Shown in pieces: positions 35,401-44,545 of a DNA stretch of 64,000 nt. The position numbers were made by a program, and so were the translations under genes. The stretch is from Henriciella marina DSM 19595 (GTDB lineage: Bacteria > Pseudomonadota > Alphaproteobacteria > Caulobacterales > Hyphomonadaceae), in the NCBI RefSeq assembly GCF_000376805.1, contig NZ_AQXT01000002.1, forward strand, positions 62,001-126,000, read 5' to 3'. The notes under the pieces were generated by a model. It was not told where the DNA came from, did no database searches, and worked only from the letters and a program-made list of their open reading frames with translations. How positions within the stretch are numbered: the first letter of the stretch is position 1; the number at the start of each line of letters is the position of its first letter.

Positions 35401-38193
35401 CTAATGCGCCTCCGCCCATGTCTTCGCGGCGTTCGCATCGACGTCCAGCGGGACGGAGAGGTCCAACGCCGGAAGCGGCGCTTTTTGCATGACGCGGCGG
35501 ATGACGGCGATGGTGTCTTCGGCTTGATCCTCTGGGCATTCGAAGACGAGTTCGTCGTGGACCTGCAGTAGCATCTTTGCGTCGAGCTTCTTGGCCGCCA
35601 GCGCGCCCGGCATTTCGATCATGGCGCGTTTGATGATGTCGGCGGCAGAGCCCTGGATGGGGGCATTGATGGCCTGGCGTTCCGAGAAGGCGCGCATGGC
35701 GCCGTTCTTTGAGTTCATGTCTTTCAGATGCAGCTTTCGGCCAAAGGCGGTCTGGACGTAGAGGTTATCCTTCGCGAATTCCTTGGTCTCATCCATGTAT
35801 TTGCGGATGCCGGGGAATTTCTGGAAGTAGGCCTTGATATAGTCGGACGCCTCGCCGCGATCGATGCCGAGCTGGTTGGCGAGGCCGAAGGCAGAGATGC
35901 CGTAGATGATGCCGAAATTGATCGCTTTTGCCCGGCGGCGGACCATCGGGTCCATGCCTTCGATGGGCGTGTCGAACATCTCGCTGGCCGTCATGGCGTG
36001 GATGTCGAGGCCTTCATTGAAGGCGGTCTTCAGCGCGTCGATGTTTGCGATATGGGCGAGGAGGCGAAGCTCAATCTGGCTATAGTCGGCGCTGATAATG
36101 ACGTTGCCTTCGTCGGCGATGAAGGCTTCGCGGATCTTGCGGCCCTCCTCGGTGCGGATCGGGATGTTCTGCAGGTTCGGGTCTGTCGATGAGAGACGCC
36201 CCGTCTGCGCGCCTGCCATGGAGTAGGAGGTGTGGACGCGTTTGGTGTTCGGGTTGATCGCGTCCTGAAGCGCCTCGGTATAGGTCGAGCGGAGCTTTGA
36301 GAGGGTGCGCCAGTCGAGGATGATCTGGGGCAGTTCGTGGCCTTCGGCGGCGAGGGTTTCAAGCTGGCTGGCATCGGTCGACCATGCGCCGGATTTCGTC
36401 TTCTTGCCGCCGGGCAGACCCATCGCTCCGAACAGGATTTCACCCAGCTGTTTGGGCGAGCCCATATTGAACTCTGTGCCTGCGGACTTGTAGGCGGCGT
36501 CTTCATAGCCTGCCATGCGCTGCTGGAAATCTGCCGAGAGGCGCGAGAGAAAGTCGCGGTCCACCTTGATGCCGTGGCGCTCCATGTCGGCCAGCACCGG
36601 GATGAGTGGGCGATCCAGCGTTTCATAGACGGTGGTGACCTTCTCCTTGTGGAGATAGGGCTTGAGATAGGTCCAGAGGCGGAGGGTGACGTCGGCATCC
36701 TCGGCCGCGTATTCGGTCGCCTTGTCGAGGGGGACGCGGTCAAAGGTGATCTGTTTCTGGCCCGAGCCGCACACTTCCTTGAAGGGGATGGGCGAGTGGC
36801 TGAAATAGCGTTCCGAGAGCTCATCCATGCCGTGGCCATGCATGCCGGCATGCAGGGCGAAAGAGATAAGCATCGTGTCATCGACCGGGGCGACCTCGAT
36901 GCCATTGCGGCGGAAGACGGTGAGGTCATATTTGAAGTTCTGGCCGACTTTCAGGACGGCAGGGTCTTCGAGGAGGGGTTTGAGCGCGGCGAGCGCGTCT
37001 TCCTTGCGGACCTGACGCGGCGGGGCGGCGTCGAACATGTCATCGCCGCCTGAATGGTCCGGGTCGATATGGGCAAGCGGGATGTAGGCGGCCTCGTTCG
37101 GGGCGATGGCGATGGAGACGCCGACCAGGTCACAGGTCTGGCAGTCGAGGCTGTTGGTCTCGCAGTCGACACCGATCACGCCCGCCTCCTGGGCGCGGGC
37201 GATCCAGTCCTCGAGGGTCTTGAAGTCGCGGATGCAGGTATAGGCCTCGCGGTCAAAACCGATATCGCCAGCGGTGGTTTCCTCGATGACGCCGTCAGCC
37301 TCGAACGTTTCGCGGACGCGCCTTGTGATGGTGCGGAACTCCATCTTCTCGAGAAAGTCGATGAGGGTCTTCGGGTCCGGGTCACAGACGGCGAGGTCTT
37401 CGACGGGGACGGTGACGGGCACGTTTTCGTCAAGCTGGACGAGTTTTTTGGAGATGCGGACCTGATCGGCGAAATCGATCAGGGTCTGGCGGCGCTTGGG
37501 CTGTTTGATCTCTTCGGCGCGTTCCAGAAGCGTTTCCACGCTGCCATATTCACCGAGCAGCTGGGCGGCGGTCTTCACGCCAATGCCGGGGGCGCCGGGG
37601 ACATTATCGGTGCTGTCGCCTGCGAGCGACTGGACGTCGACGACAAGCTCCGGCCCGACGCCGAATTTCTCATAGACCTCATCAATGCCGAGCGTCTTGT
37701 TCTTCATCGTGTCAAGCATGGTGATCTTGTCGGTCACCAGCTGCATGAGGTCCTTATCGGACGAGACGATTGTGACGCGCGCGCCTTTTGCGGCGGCCTG
37801 GCGGGCATAGGTGGCGATCAGGTCGTCGGCCTCATAGCCTTCGATTTCCAGCGCATGACAGGCAAAGGCGATGGACGCTTCGCGTACCAGCGGGAATTGC
37901 GGGCGGAGGTCTTCTGGCGGCTCATCCCGGTTGGCCTTGTAGTCGGGGTAGAGGTCATTGCGGAAGGTGTAGCTACCCTTGTCGAAGATGCAGGCGAAAT
38001 GGGTCGGGCGCTCATCGCCCTTCAGCTCTTCCAGCAGTTTCCAGAGCATGTTGGAAAAGCCTGCGACCGCGCCGACCGGCAGGCCATCACTGGCGCGGCT
38101 GAGCGGGGGCAGGGCGTGGAAAGCGCGGAAGATGTATGCGCTCGCATCGATCAGGTAGAGGTGGCTGTCTTCATTGATCGGTGCGGTTGGCAT
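35401..38193 (-). CDS. polA: DNA polymerase I
   Basis: A 930-residue polymerase for lagging-strand processing and repair. The N-terminal 5'-3' exonuclease domain (1-290) begins HLYLIDASAYIFRAFHALPPL. The 3'-5' exonuclease domain keeps its metal ligands (DCETNS, NFKYDLT, YAAEDADVT), so proofreading looks active. The C-terminal palm carries SADYSQIELRLLAHI and VHDELVFECP. I start at MPTAPINEDS, which has AAGGA upstream, rather than the longer frame to 38262. Confidence 0.96.
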   Translation of the reverse strand: MPTAPINEDSHLYLIDASAYIFRAFHALPPLSRASDGLPVGAVAGFSNMLWKLLEELKGDERPTHFACIFDKGSYTFRNDLYPDYKANRDEPPEDLRPQFPLVREASIAFACHALEIEGYEADDLIATYARQAAAKGARVTIVSSDKDLMQLVTDKITMLDTMKNKTLGIDEVYEKFGVGPELVVDVQSLAGDSTDNVPGAPGIGVKTAAQLLGEYGSVETLLERAEEIKQPKRRQTLIDFADQVRISKKLVQLDENVPVTVPVEDLAVCDPDPKTLIDFLEKMEFRTITRRVRETFEADGVIEETTAGDIGFDREAYTCIRDFKTLEDWIARAQEAGVIGVDCETNSLDCQTCDLVGVSIAIAPNEAAYIPLAHIDPDHSGGDDMFDAAPPRQVRKEDALAALKPLLEDPAVLKVGQNFKYDLTVFRRNGIEVAPVDDTMLISFALHAGMHGHGMDELSERYFSHSPIPFKEVCGSGQKQITFDRVPLDKATEYAAEDADVTLRLWTYLKPYLHKEKVTTVYETLDRPLIPVLADMERHGIKVDRDFLSRLSADFQQRMAGYEDAAYKSAGTEFNMGSPKQLGEILFGAMGLPGGKKTKSGAWSTDASQLETLAAEGHELPQIILDWRTLSKLRSTYTEALQDAINPNTKRVHTSYSMAGAQTGRLSSTDPNLQNIPIRTEEGRKIREAFIADEGNVIISADYSQIELRLLAHIANIDALKTAFNEGLDIHAMTASEMFDTPIEGMDPMVRRRAKAINFGIIYGISAFGLANQLGIDRGEASDYIKAYFQKFPGIRKYMDETKEFAKDNLYVQTAFGRKLHLKDMNSKNGAMRAFSERQAINAPIQGSAADIIKRAMIEMPGALAAKKLDAKMLLQVHDELVFECPEDQAEDTIAVIRRVMQKAPLPALDLSVPLDVDANAAKTWAEAH

Positions 38194-38365
38194 GGGCAGA
38201 ATCCTTGTTGAGCTCGATTGTTTAGCGATCCAGACCGTGTTGTGGTAGGGGCAACCGGGCACCGCAATGCAGCAGGGCTGACGCCACGTATATGGTGCTA
38301 CGGCATCAATGCGTGGTAGACGCGCGAAAATTATGGAATTCAGCGAAGTCAGAACGTAGAAAAAT

Positions 38366-39499
38366 ATGTCCGCGCAGCCTCATCCTCTACAGCGCCAGCG
38401 TATAGCAACGCTGCAACGCTACGAAATCCTCGACACGCCGCGTGAGCAAGACTTTGACGAGATCGTCGAACTTGCGTCGAAAATCTGTGAGACGCCGATT
38501 TCGGTCATCAACATGATTGACGAGCATCGACAATGGTTCAAGGCGGAAGTTGGCCTGGGTACGCGAGAAACCCCGCTGCCAACCTCAATCTGCTCGCATG
38601 TGATCCTCGAGTCCGACTATGTCGAAATTCCCGACACACTCCAGGACCCACGCACGGCGGACAATGAGCTTTGTCTGGCGCCGGAAGGGGGGCTACGGTT
38701 TTATGCGGGTTACCTGCTGAAACCCAAGAACGGCCTGCCGCTCGGGACGCTTTGTGTTCTTGATCACAAACCGCGAAGGCTGACTGAATTCCAGAAAGAA
38801 GCTCTGGGGATACTTGCCCGCCGGGTGATGCGGGAGCTCGACCTCAAGCTAGCGCTGCGCGAGCACGAGATTCTGCGCAATGAGATGGACCACCGGGTGA
38901 AGAACTCGTTGCAGACGGTCGCCTCATACGTTCGCGTGTATACGAACCAGTTCAAGAAAGGCGAGATGGACGCGGCTACGGTTCTGAATTCCGTCGCCAG
39001 CAAGATTGAGGCGGTTTCCGCCCTGCATGGCGCCCTGCACAAATCAGCTGATGGGCAGGTCGTGCCCCTGGATGGCTACCTCGAGGACCTGGTCGAATAT
39101 CTCCGCGATAGTCTGCCTGAGCGGGTCTCGATCGAACTGCGGACAGCCAAAGCCGAAGTTAAATCGGAAGTGGCTGGCGCCGTCGGCATTATCGTAAGCG
39201 AGTTTGTTGCCAATTCGGTCAAGCACGGTTTTCCGGGCCACCGGGAAGGCCACGTTACCATCGAGGCGCAGGGCTCCGGGGACGATCTGGTGATCCGATG
39301 CGCAGACAATGGCATTGGCGAGAATGCTGATCAGTCCAGCCAGAAAGAGGTCGCTGGCCGAAAGCCTCGGAACACCGGGCTTGGGACGAGAATCGTGGAG
39401 TCAGCGGCTTCGCGGATCGGGGCGACGATTGTGCGAAGCTCGTCTTCCGAGGGCTATACACTTGAACTGGCAATCCCGGCGCATGCGAGAACGCATTAA
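38366..39499 (+). CDS. GAF-domain sensor histidine kinase (HisKA_2 type)
   Basis: A 377-residue cytosolic kinase. An N-terminal GAF domain (about 20-165, RYEILDTPREQDFDEIVELA) senses an unknown signal. The HisKA_2 dimerisation motif EMDHRVKNSLQ is near 170-180 with His as phospho-acceptor. A HATPase domain has EFVANSVKHGF as N-box and GLGTRIVES as a G-box. HisKA_2/HWE kinases are common in alphaproteobacterial general stress and light signalling. No partner regulator adjoins it. Confidence 0.92.
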   Translation: MSAQPHPLQRQRIATLQRYEILDTPREQDFDEIVELASKICETPISVINMIDEHRQWFKAEVGLGTRETPLPTSICSHVILESDYVEIPDTLQDPRTADNELCLAPEGGLRFYAGYLLKPKNGLPLGTLCVLDHKPRRLTEFQKEALGILARRVMRELDLKLALREHEILRNEMDHRVKNSLQTVASYVRVYTNQFKKGEMDAATVLNSVASKIEAVSALHGALHKSADGQVVPLDGYLEDLVEYLRDSLPERVSIELRTAKAEVKSEVAGAVGIIVSEFVANSVKHGFPGHREGHVTIEAQGSGDDLVIRCADNGIGENADQSSQKEVAGRKPRNTGLGTRIVESAASRIGATIVRSSSSEGYTLELAIPAHARTH

Positions 39500-39550
39500 G
39501 CCGGCCGCTAGCATCCAGACCCTGGCCAAGTTGAACGACCTGGCATTTGA

Positions 39551-40132
39551 CTAGAAGTCGGTGGAGCCGACGCGCGATCCAAGCTCACCATCGAGGAAGT
39601 CGGGGAAGCGGTTCTTCTTCTCTTCCTCCGGTGCGCGAAGCGATGCGATGCGAAGCTCCTTGCTGTCCTCGCCGCGATAATCAGACCAGAGATTGGTGAT
39701 GACGGCGCTGAACTCGGCCAGGCTGACCCGGCGATCGAGATTCGGGTCGAAGCGGACGGGGTTCGCCAGGGAGTTGTCGCGGGTCGGCAGGTTCTGCGCC
39801 CAGGCCTGTTGTTCAAGTGCGGTCAGCTCTCCGTCGGCGTTCGCATCGGCCGCTTCGAAGGCTGCTTCAATGCCGTTGGTCAGTTCGATGCGGCTGATGC
39901 GGCCGTTTTTATCGCTGTCAAAGGAGGCGAGCAGGCCGCCGCCCGCTTTCAGCCGGTCGGCCTGAAGCCTTTTACGGTCACGTTCGCTGCGCACTTCGCC
40001 AGATGCTGGCAGGCGGACAATCTCGTCTTCTTCCGCGCTGGCTTCCTGGATGTGCTCTGGCTCGATGTCCTGCGCGATGGCCGGTAGGGCGAAGGCTGCT
40101 GTGATCAGGCCGAGGGTCAAGATGCGGGGCAT
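39551..40132 (-). CDS. EF-hand domain exported protein
   Basis: A 193-residue protein with a signal peptide (cleavage near AIA-QD). It has three EF-hand-like calcium loops: DSDKNGRISRIE (72-83), DANADGELTALE (96-107) and DPNLDRRVSLAE (129-140). The third lacks the usual glycine at position six. It probably binds calcium in the periplasm; its partner is unknown. It is convergent with the histidine kinase gene and divergent from ahcY. Confidence 0.87.
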   Translation of the reverse strand: MPRILTLGLITAAFALPAIAQDIEPEHIQEASAEEDEIVRLPASGEVRSERDRKRLQADRLKAGGGLLASFDSDKNGRISRIELTNGIEAAFEAADANADGELTALEQQAWAQNLPTRDNSLANPVRFDPNLDRRVSLAEFSAVITNLWSDYRGEDSKELRIASLRAPEEEKKNRFPDFLDGELGSRVGSTDF

Positions 40133-40255
40133 AAAGTCTCCAATTCACCGGACATGGATGAAGTTAGTGCAAGCGTTGCAGAATTACCACAACAGGAATG
40201 CGTCAGAAGTGGGACTGATATGCTTGATCCTTACGTAGGGGTGGGTTAGGAGGCT

Positions 40256-40273
40256 CATATAAACGTATAAAGG
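40256..40273 (+). promoter_or_regulatory. AT-rich direct repeat in the ahcY leader
   Basis: CATATAAACGTATAAAGG contains two tandem TATAAA cores ten bases apart, just before the ahcY ribosome site (AAGGA, eight bases from ATG). It stands out in a GC-rich genome. It could be a regulatory half-site array, such as for the ArsR-type regulator SahR known to control ahcY in proteobacteria. The match is only suggestive. Confidence 0.3.
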
Positions 40274-40282
40274 AACATTGAT

Positions 40283-41677
40283 ATGGCTAATGACTACGCC
40301 GTCGCAGACATCTCCCAGGCTGATTATGGCCGGATCGAAATCACCATTGCGGAAACCGAAATGCCGGGCCTGATGGCTGCACGCGAAGAGTATGGCGACG
40401 AGCAGCCGCTGAAAGGCGCACGCATTGCCGGGTCGCTGCACATGACCATTCAGACCGCCGTGCTGATCCAGACGCTCGAAGCGCTGGGCGCAGAAGTGCG
40501 CTGGGCATCGTGCAACATCTATTCGACGCAGGACCATGCTGCCGCCGCAATCGCCGATGCCGGCACGCCGGTCTTCGCCCACAAGGGTGAGACGCTGGAA
40601 GAGTATTGGGACTTCTGCGACAAGATCTTCGAATGGCCGGATGGCAAGACCGTCAACCTCATCCTCGATGATGGCGGCGATGCGACCATGTATCTGATCA
40701 TCGGCGAGAAAGCCGAGAAAGACCCGTCCATTCTGGATAATCCAAAGTCGGACGAAGAGATTGCCCTCTTCAAGCAGATCAAGAAGCGCATCAAGGAAAC
40801 CCCGGGCTGGTTCGCCCGCATCAAGGCTGGCATCAAGGGCGTCTCCGAAGAGACGACGACCGGCGTGAACCGGCTTTATCAGCTGGAAAAGAAGGGCGAG
40901 CTGCCTTTCCCGGCGATCAACGTCAACGACAGTGTCACCAAGTCGAAGTTCGACAACAAGTATGGCTGTAAGGAATCGCTGGTCGACGCGATCCGCCGCG
41001 GCACCGACGTCATGATGGCGGGCAAGACTGCTTTCGTTGCGGGTTATGGCGACGTCGGCAAGGGCTCGGCAGCGTCGCTGGCAGGTGCTGGCGCGCGCGT
41101 CACAGTCTCTGAAATCGATCCGATCTGTGCCCTTCAGGCGGCAATGGACGGGTTTGACGTCCAGACGCTCGACGACATGGCGTCTAAAGCCGACATCTTC
41201 GTCACCGCGACCGGCAACAAGGACATCCTGACCGTCGATCACATGCGCGCCATGAAGGACATGTCGATCGTCTGTAATATCGGCCACTTCGACAATGAAA
41301 TTCAGGTCGAAGGCCTGAAAAACTTCCAGTGGACAAACATCAAGCCACAGGTCGACATGATCACCTTCCCGGATGGCAAGCGGATCATCCTGCTGTCGGA
41401 AGGCCGCCTCGTGAACCTCGGCAATGCCACGGGACACCCGAGCTTTGTGATGTCAGCCTCGTTCACCAACCAGACGCTGGCCCAGATCGCGCTTCACAAG
41501 AATGACGGCGAGTACAAGAACTCGGTCTACACGCTGCCGAAGCATCTCGATGAGAAGGTCGCGCGTCTTCACCTGCAGAAGCTGAATGTCGGCCTCACCG
41601 AGCTTTCAGAAGAGCAGGCTGACTATATCGGCGTGACGCAGGAAGGCCCGTACAAGCCTGAGCATTACCGCTACTAG
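40283..41677 (+). CDS. ahcY: Adenosylhomocysteinase
   Basis: A 464-residue cytosolic NAD-dependent enzyme that splits S-adenosylhomocysteine into homocysteine and adenosine, clearing the product inhibitor of methyltransferases. Hallmarks are [12 protein letters not shown], the NAD loop [17 protein letters not shown] and the C-terminal ending [13 protein letters not shown] lies eight bases upstream of ATG. A perfect hairpin terminator follows. The ahcY to divL-type kinase order nearby is shared with other alphaproteobacteria. Confidence 0.97.
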   Translation: MANDYAVADISQADYGRIEITIAETEMPGLMAAREEYGDEQPLKGARIAGSLHMTIQTAVLIQTLEALGAEVRWASCNIYSTQDHAAAAIADAGTPVFAHKGETLEEYWDFCDKIFEWPDGKTVNLILDDGGDATMYLIIGEKAEKDPSILDNPKSDEEIALFKQIKKRIKETPGWFARIKAGIKGVSEETTTGVNRLYQLEKKGELPFPAINVNDSVTKSKFDNKYGCKESLVDAIRRGTDVMMAGKTAFVAGYGDVGKGSAASLAGAGARVTVSEIDPICALQAAMDGFDVQTLDDMASKADIFVTATGNKDILTVDHMRAMKDMSIVCNIGHFDNEIQVEGLKNFQWTNIKPQVDMITFPDGKRIILLSEGRLVNLGNATGHPSFVMSASFTNQTLAQIALHKNDGEYKNSVYTLPKHLDEKVARLHLQKLNVGLTELSEEQADYIGVTQEGPYKPEHYRY

Positions 41678-41704
41678 GCCTGTCGCACATCGAATTGAAT
41701 GAGA

Positions 41705-41734
41705 GGGCGCCGGAGAATTCCGGCGCCCTTTTTT
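41705..41734 (+). terminator. Intrinsic terminator after ahcY
   Basis: A perfect ten-pair stem (GGGCGCCGGA with TCCGGCGCCC), GAAT loop and six Ts, 27 bases after the ahcY stop. It separates ahcY from the beta-helix gene. Confidence 0.92.
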
Positions 41735-41802
41735 CATGCCGGGTTGCCGAAACGTGCAGAAGCCCTGAGAATGAAGGCCAAATCATTTGTGAGGAAACAT
41801 TT

Positions 41803-43065
41803 ATGCGCAATCTTTTGATCGCAGCGGCGAGCATCAGCGTCCTGGCAGCCTGCGGCGGCGCCGACGAGACGGTCGCCGATGGGGCCGAACCGGGAAGCAG
41901 TGTCGCCGAGGCCGACGCACCGGCGCCGACGCTCGAAGCTGGCGCAGATTTTCAGGAGCGTCTGCAAACTGCGCTGATCCTTGCCGAAGAAGGCAGCACG
42001 ATCGTCATGCCGGCCGGGACGTTCGAAATGACGGATGGCCTGACGCTGGACGTCCACGGCGTCACCCTTCGCGGGGCCTCACAAGCGCAGACAATCTTGA
42101 ACTTTTCCCAGCAGCGCGGGTCGGGCGAAGGCCTGCTGGTGACGTCCGACGATGTGACCCTGTCCGATTTCACGATCCAGGAAACCAAGGGCGACGGCAT
42201 CAAGTCGAAGGGCGCCGATCGCATTATTTACCGTAATATCAAGGTCGAATGGCTTGGTGATCCAGACGAGGCGAGCGGCGCCTATGGCATCTATCCTGTC
42301 GAAAGCTCTGAGGTGCTGGTCGAGGCGAGCTATGTAAGAGGCGCCTCGGATGCGGGGATCTATGTCGGCCAGTCGGACAATATCGTCGTCCGGGACAATA
42401 TCGCCGAGTACAATGTGGCCGGGATCGAGATCGAAAACTCAACCAATGCGCTGGTGAACGGCAATGTCGTCAGCAACAATACCGGCGGTATTCTCGTTTT
42501 TGATCTTCCCGACCTGCCGGTGATGGGCGGCAACTCGACGATCGTCCGCAATAATGCGATCCAGAACAACAATACCCGCAATTTTGCGCCGCCCGGAAAT
42601 ATCGTCGCGGGCGTGCCGTCCGGCACCGGGGTAATCATCATGGCGAACGACAAAGTTCTGGTGAAGGATAACCGGTTTGAAAACAACCAGACCGCGGACA
42701 TCCTGATTACGGCCTATTCGCAGGAATTCAGCGATGAGGACTACAACCCGCTGCCGCGGAATGTTGAGATCACCGGCAACACATATGACGGAAGCGGTGA
42801 AAACCCTCAGGGCGACCTTGCGCAGTTTGCGTCGATCATGGGCGGGAAGCTGCCACCGATCGTCTGGGATGGGGTGACCCGTTGGGGCGATGAAGAGAAC
42901 AGTGAGATCAACATCTTCATCGATGAGCCAGAGAGTGTCGGGTACGTGAATTTGGGTCTTGGAAGCTACCCGATCGATGTCTCTGCCGCAGCGCCAAGCA
43001 TGGACCGCCCGGGTGGCGAGTCCATTGGCGCGATGCCGGGCATCGTCCTCTCCCGCACCGAATGA
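41803..43065 (+). CDS. Parallel beta-helix repeat lipoprotein (partner of diheme cytochrome)
   Basis: A 420-residue protein with a lipoprotein signal (VLAAC, about Cys17) and a low-complexity Asp/Glu/Ala linker. A right-handed parallel beta-helix runs over about 60-340 and is seen in recurring Asn-rich turns (VRDNIAEYNVAGIEI, VNGNVVSNNTGGI). Family members always described next to the diheme cytochrome family encoded just downstream. Here the two overlap by four bases (ATGA). The beta-helix fold suggests polysaccharide binding or cleavage, but no catalytic residues can be assigned. The frame reaches 41695, yet GAGGAAA supports ATG 41803. Confidence 0.88.
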   Translation: MRNLLIAAASISVLAACGGADETVADGAEPGSSVAEADAPAPTLEAGADFQERLQTALILAEEGSTIVMPAGTFEMTDGLTLDVHGVTLRGASQAQTILNFSQQRGSGEGLLVTSDDVTLSDFTIQETKGDGIKSKGADRIIYRNIKVEWLGDPDEASGAYGIYPVESSEVLVEASYVRGASDAGIYVGQSDNIVVRDNIAEYNVAGIEIENSTNALVNGNVVSNNTGGILVFDLPDLPVMGGNSTIVRNNAIQNNNTRNFAPPGNIVAGVPSGTGVIIMANDKVLVKDNRFENNQTADILITAYSQEFSDEDYNPLPRNVEITGNTYDGSGENPQGDLAQFASIMGGKLPPIVWDGVTRWGDEENSEINIFIDEPESVGYVNLGLGSYPIDVSAAAPSMDRPGGESIGAMPGIVLSRTE

Positions 43066-44099
43066 GGGCTGCGTTTCTCGCCGTTCTTGTCATGATGCTG
43101 TCTGCTTGCGGGCAGCATCAGGCGGCGGGGCCGGATATGGATGTGGTGCTGGCCGAAGCGCCTGCGCGGACGCTGGCTGAATACGGCTTGTTCACAGATG
43201 CGTCGGCGCGCCAGCCGGCCCAGGGCGTCGTGCCTTATGACCTGATCAATCCGCTTTTTTCCGATCATGCGAGCAAGCACCGGCTGGTCTATGTGCCCGA
43301 CGGCAAGGCGGCAGACTACCGCGCGGATGAAGTGATGGAGTTTCCCGTCGGCACCGTGCTGGTGAAGACGTTTGCCTTTGCCCCCGACATGCGCGCGCCG
43401 GACGTCGGCGAACGCTACCGCGAGACGCGGCTACTCATACGCAAGGCCGATGGCTGGGCCGCCTACCCCTATGTCTGGAATGAGGAAGAGACCGAGGCGC
43501 GCTATTCGCCTGCCGGGGCATGGCTGGAGCTCGCCTTCATCGATCCTGCGGGGGAGGCGGTCGAGATCGACTACCGCGTGCCGAACCAGAACCAGTGCAA
43601 GACCTGCCATCAGATGGGCGACGCGATCGAGCCGATCGGACCGAAGGCGCGCAACCTCAATCATCAGGGGCCGGCTGGCGTGAACCAGATCGAAGACTGG
43701 AGTGCGCGAGGCATGCTGACTGGCGTGCCCGGCGATGTGCCTGCCGTGCCCGACATTACCGATGCGTCGCTCAGCGTGCCTGAAAGGGCGCGGGCCTATC
43801 TCGATATCAATTGCGCCCACTGCCACCGCGCAGAAGGCTCGGCGTCGAATTCCGGGTTATGGCTTGGCTGGGAGGTGTCCGATCCGGTGAAGATTGGCAT
43901 TGGCAAGCATCCGACGGCGGCAGGGCGTGGGTCCGGCGATGCGATCTATGTCGTTGCGCCCGGGGCGCCGGAGGCCTCGATCCTGACCTATCGGATGAAT
44001 TCCGACGAAGCCGGCATTGCGATGCCTGAACTCGGACGCGCACTGATCGACGGCGACGGCGTCGAGCTGGTTCGCGAATGGATTGCAGGTATGGACTAA
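43062..44099 (+). CDS. SO2930/HNE_0200-family diheme c-type cytochrome, lipoprotein
   Basis: A 345-residue exported protein with lipobox LSAC (Cys16) and two heme sites: CKTCH at 179-183 and CAHCH at 251-255. Residues 40-170 form a conserved N-terminal domain with PYDLINPLFSDHASKHR. The genes of this family and of the beta-helix lipoprotein occur as a pair, and the four-base overlap here agrees. It probably transfers electrons in a periplasmic oxidation step. The substrate is unknown. Confidence 0.9.
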   Translation: MRAAFLAVLVMMLSACGQHQAAGPDMDVVLAEAPARTLAEYGLFTDASARQPAQGVVPYDLINPLFSDHASKHRLVYVPDGKAADYRADEVMEFPVGTVLVKTFAFAPDMRAPDVGERYRETRLLIRKADGWAAYPYVWNEEETEARYSPAGAWLELAFIDPAGEAVEIDYRVPNQNQCKTCHQMGDAIEPIGPKARNLNHQGPAGVNQIEDWSARGMLTGVPGDVPAVPDITDASLSVPERARAYLDINCAHCHRAEGSASNSGLWLGWEVSDPVKIGIGKHPTAAGRGSGDAIYVVAPGAPEASILTYRMNSDEAGIAMPELGRALIDGDGVELVREWIAGMD

Positions 44100-44201
44100 G
44101 AGGCCCAGCCGGAATGGCCCCGAGTGCCTGCCTAGCGCATTGCAACGGGAACGCCCGCCCTGCCTGTCTGTTGTAAAGAGACGGTATGACAGGAGATTTC
44201 C

Positions 44202-44468
44202 ATGGCAGGCGGATGGTCGCGCGATGGCGCAGTACAGGATCAGATCGACGATTCGATCCGCGACGAGCTGGCGCGGATACAGGCCAATCGTCCTGCGGGC
44301 GAGAGCCTGATCCATTGTCTCGAATGCGGAGAGCCGATCCCCGAAAAACGGCGCAAGCTGGTTGCGGGCGTGCGTTTCTGCGTCGACTGCCAGCAGGAAA
44401 TGGACGCCGAGCAGGCGCGCCGCGGTGGCATAAACAGGCGCGGATCCAAGGACAGCCAGCTAAAATAA
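44202..44468 (+). CDS. DksA/TraR-family C4 zinc-finger protein
   Basis: An 88-residue protein with the DksA-type zinc finger: CLEC near residue 39 and CVDC near 59, spaced 16 residues apart. A short N-terminal helical part replaces the long coiled coil of full DksA. Small members of this family can bind the RNA polymerase secondary channel, but this has not been shown for this one. The ATG is 102 bases after the cytochrome gene. Confidence 0.88.
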   Translation: MAGGWSRDGAVQDQIDDSIRDELARIQANRPAGESLIHCLECGEPIPEKRRKLVAGVRFCVDCQQEMDAEQARRGGINRRGSKDSQLK

Positions 44469-44545
44469 TCCGTGTGAGCCGACCGGCTTGCCCGCGCCCC
44501 TGTTCGTAAGCATGATGGGCGAAAGGGACCGGGGAGTGCAGATCG

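Noticed and set aside
37054-38211. 385-codon plus-strand open frame
   Set aside because: Antisense to the polA exonuclease domains; repetitive Asp/Gly/Val composition and no family motif.
40184-41437. 417-codon minus-strand open frame
   Set aside because: Antisense to ahcY, which is certain.
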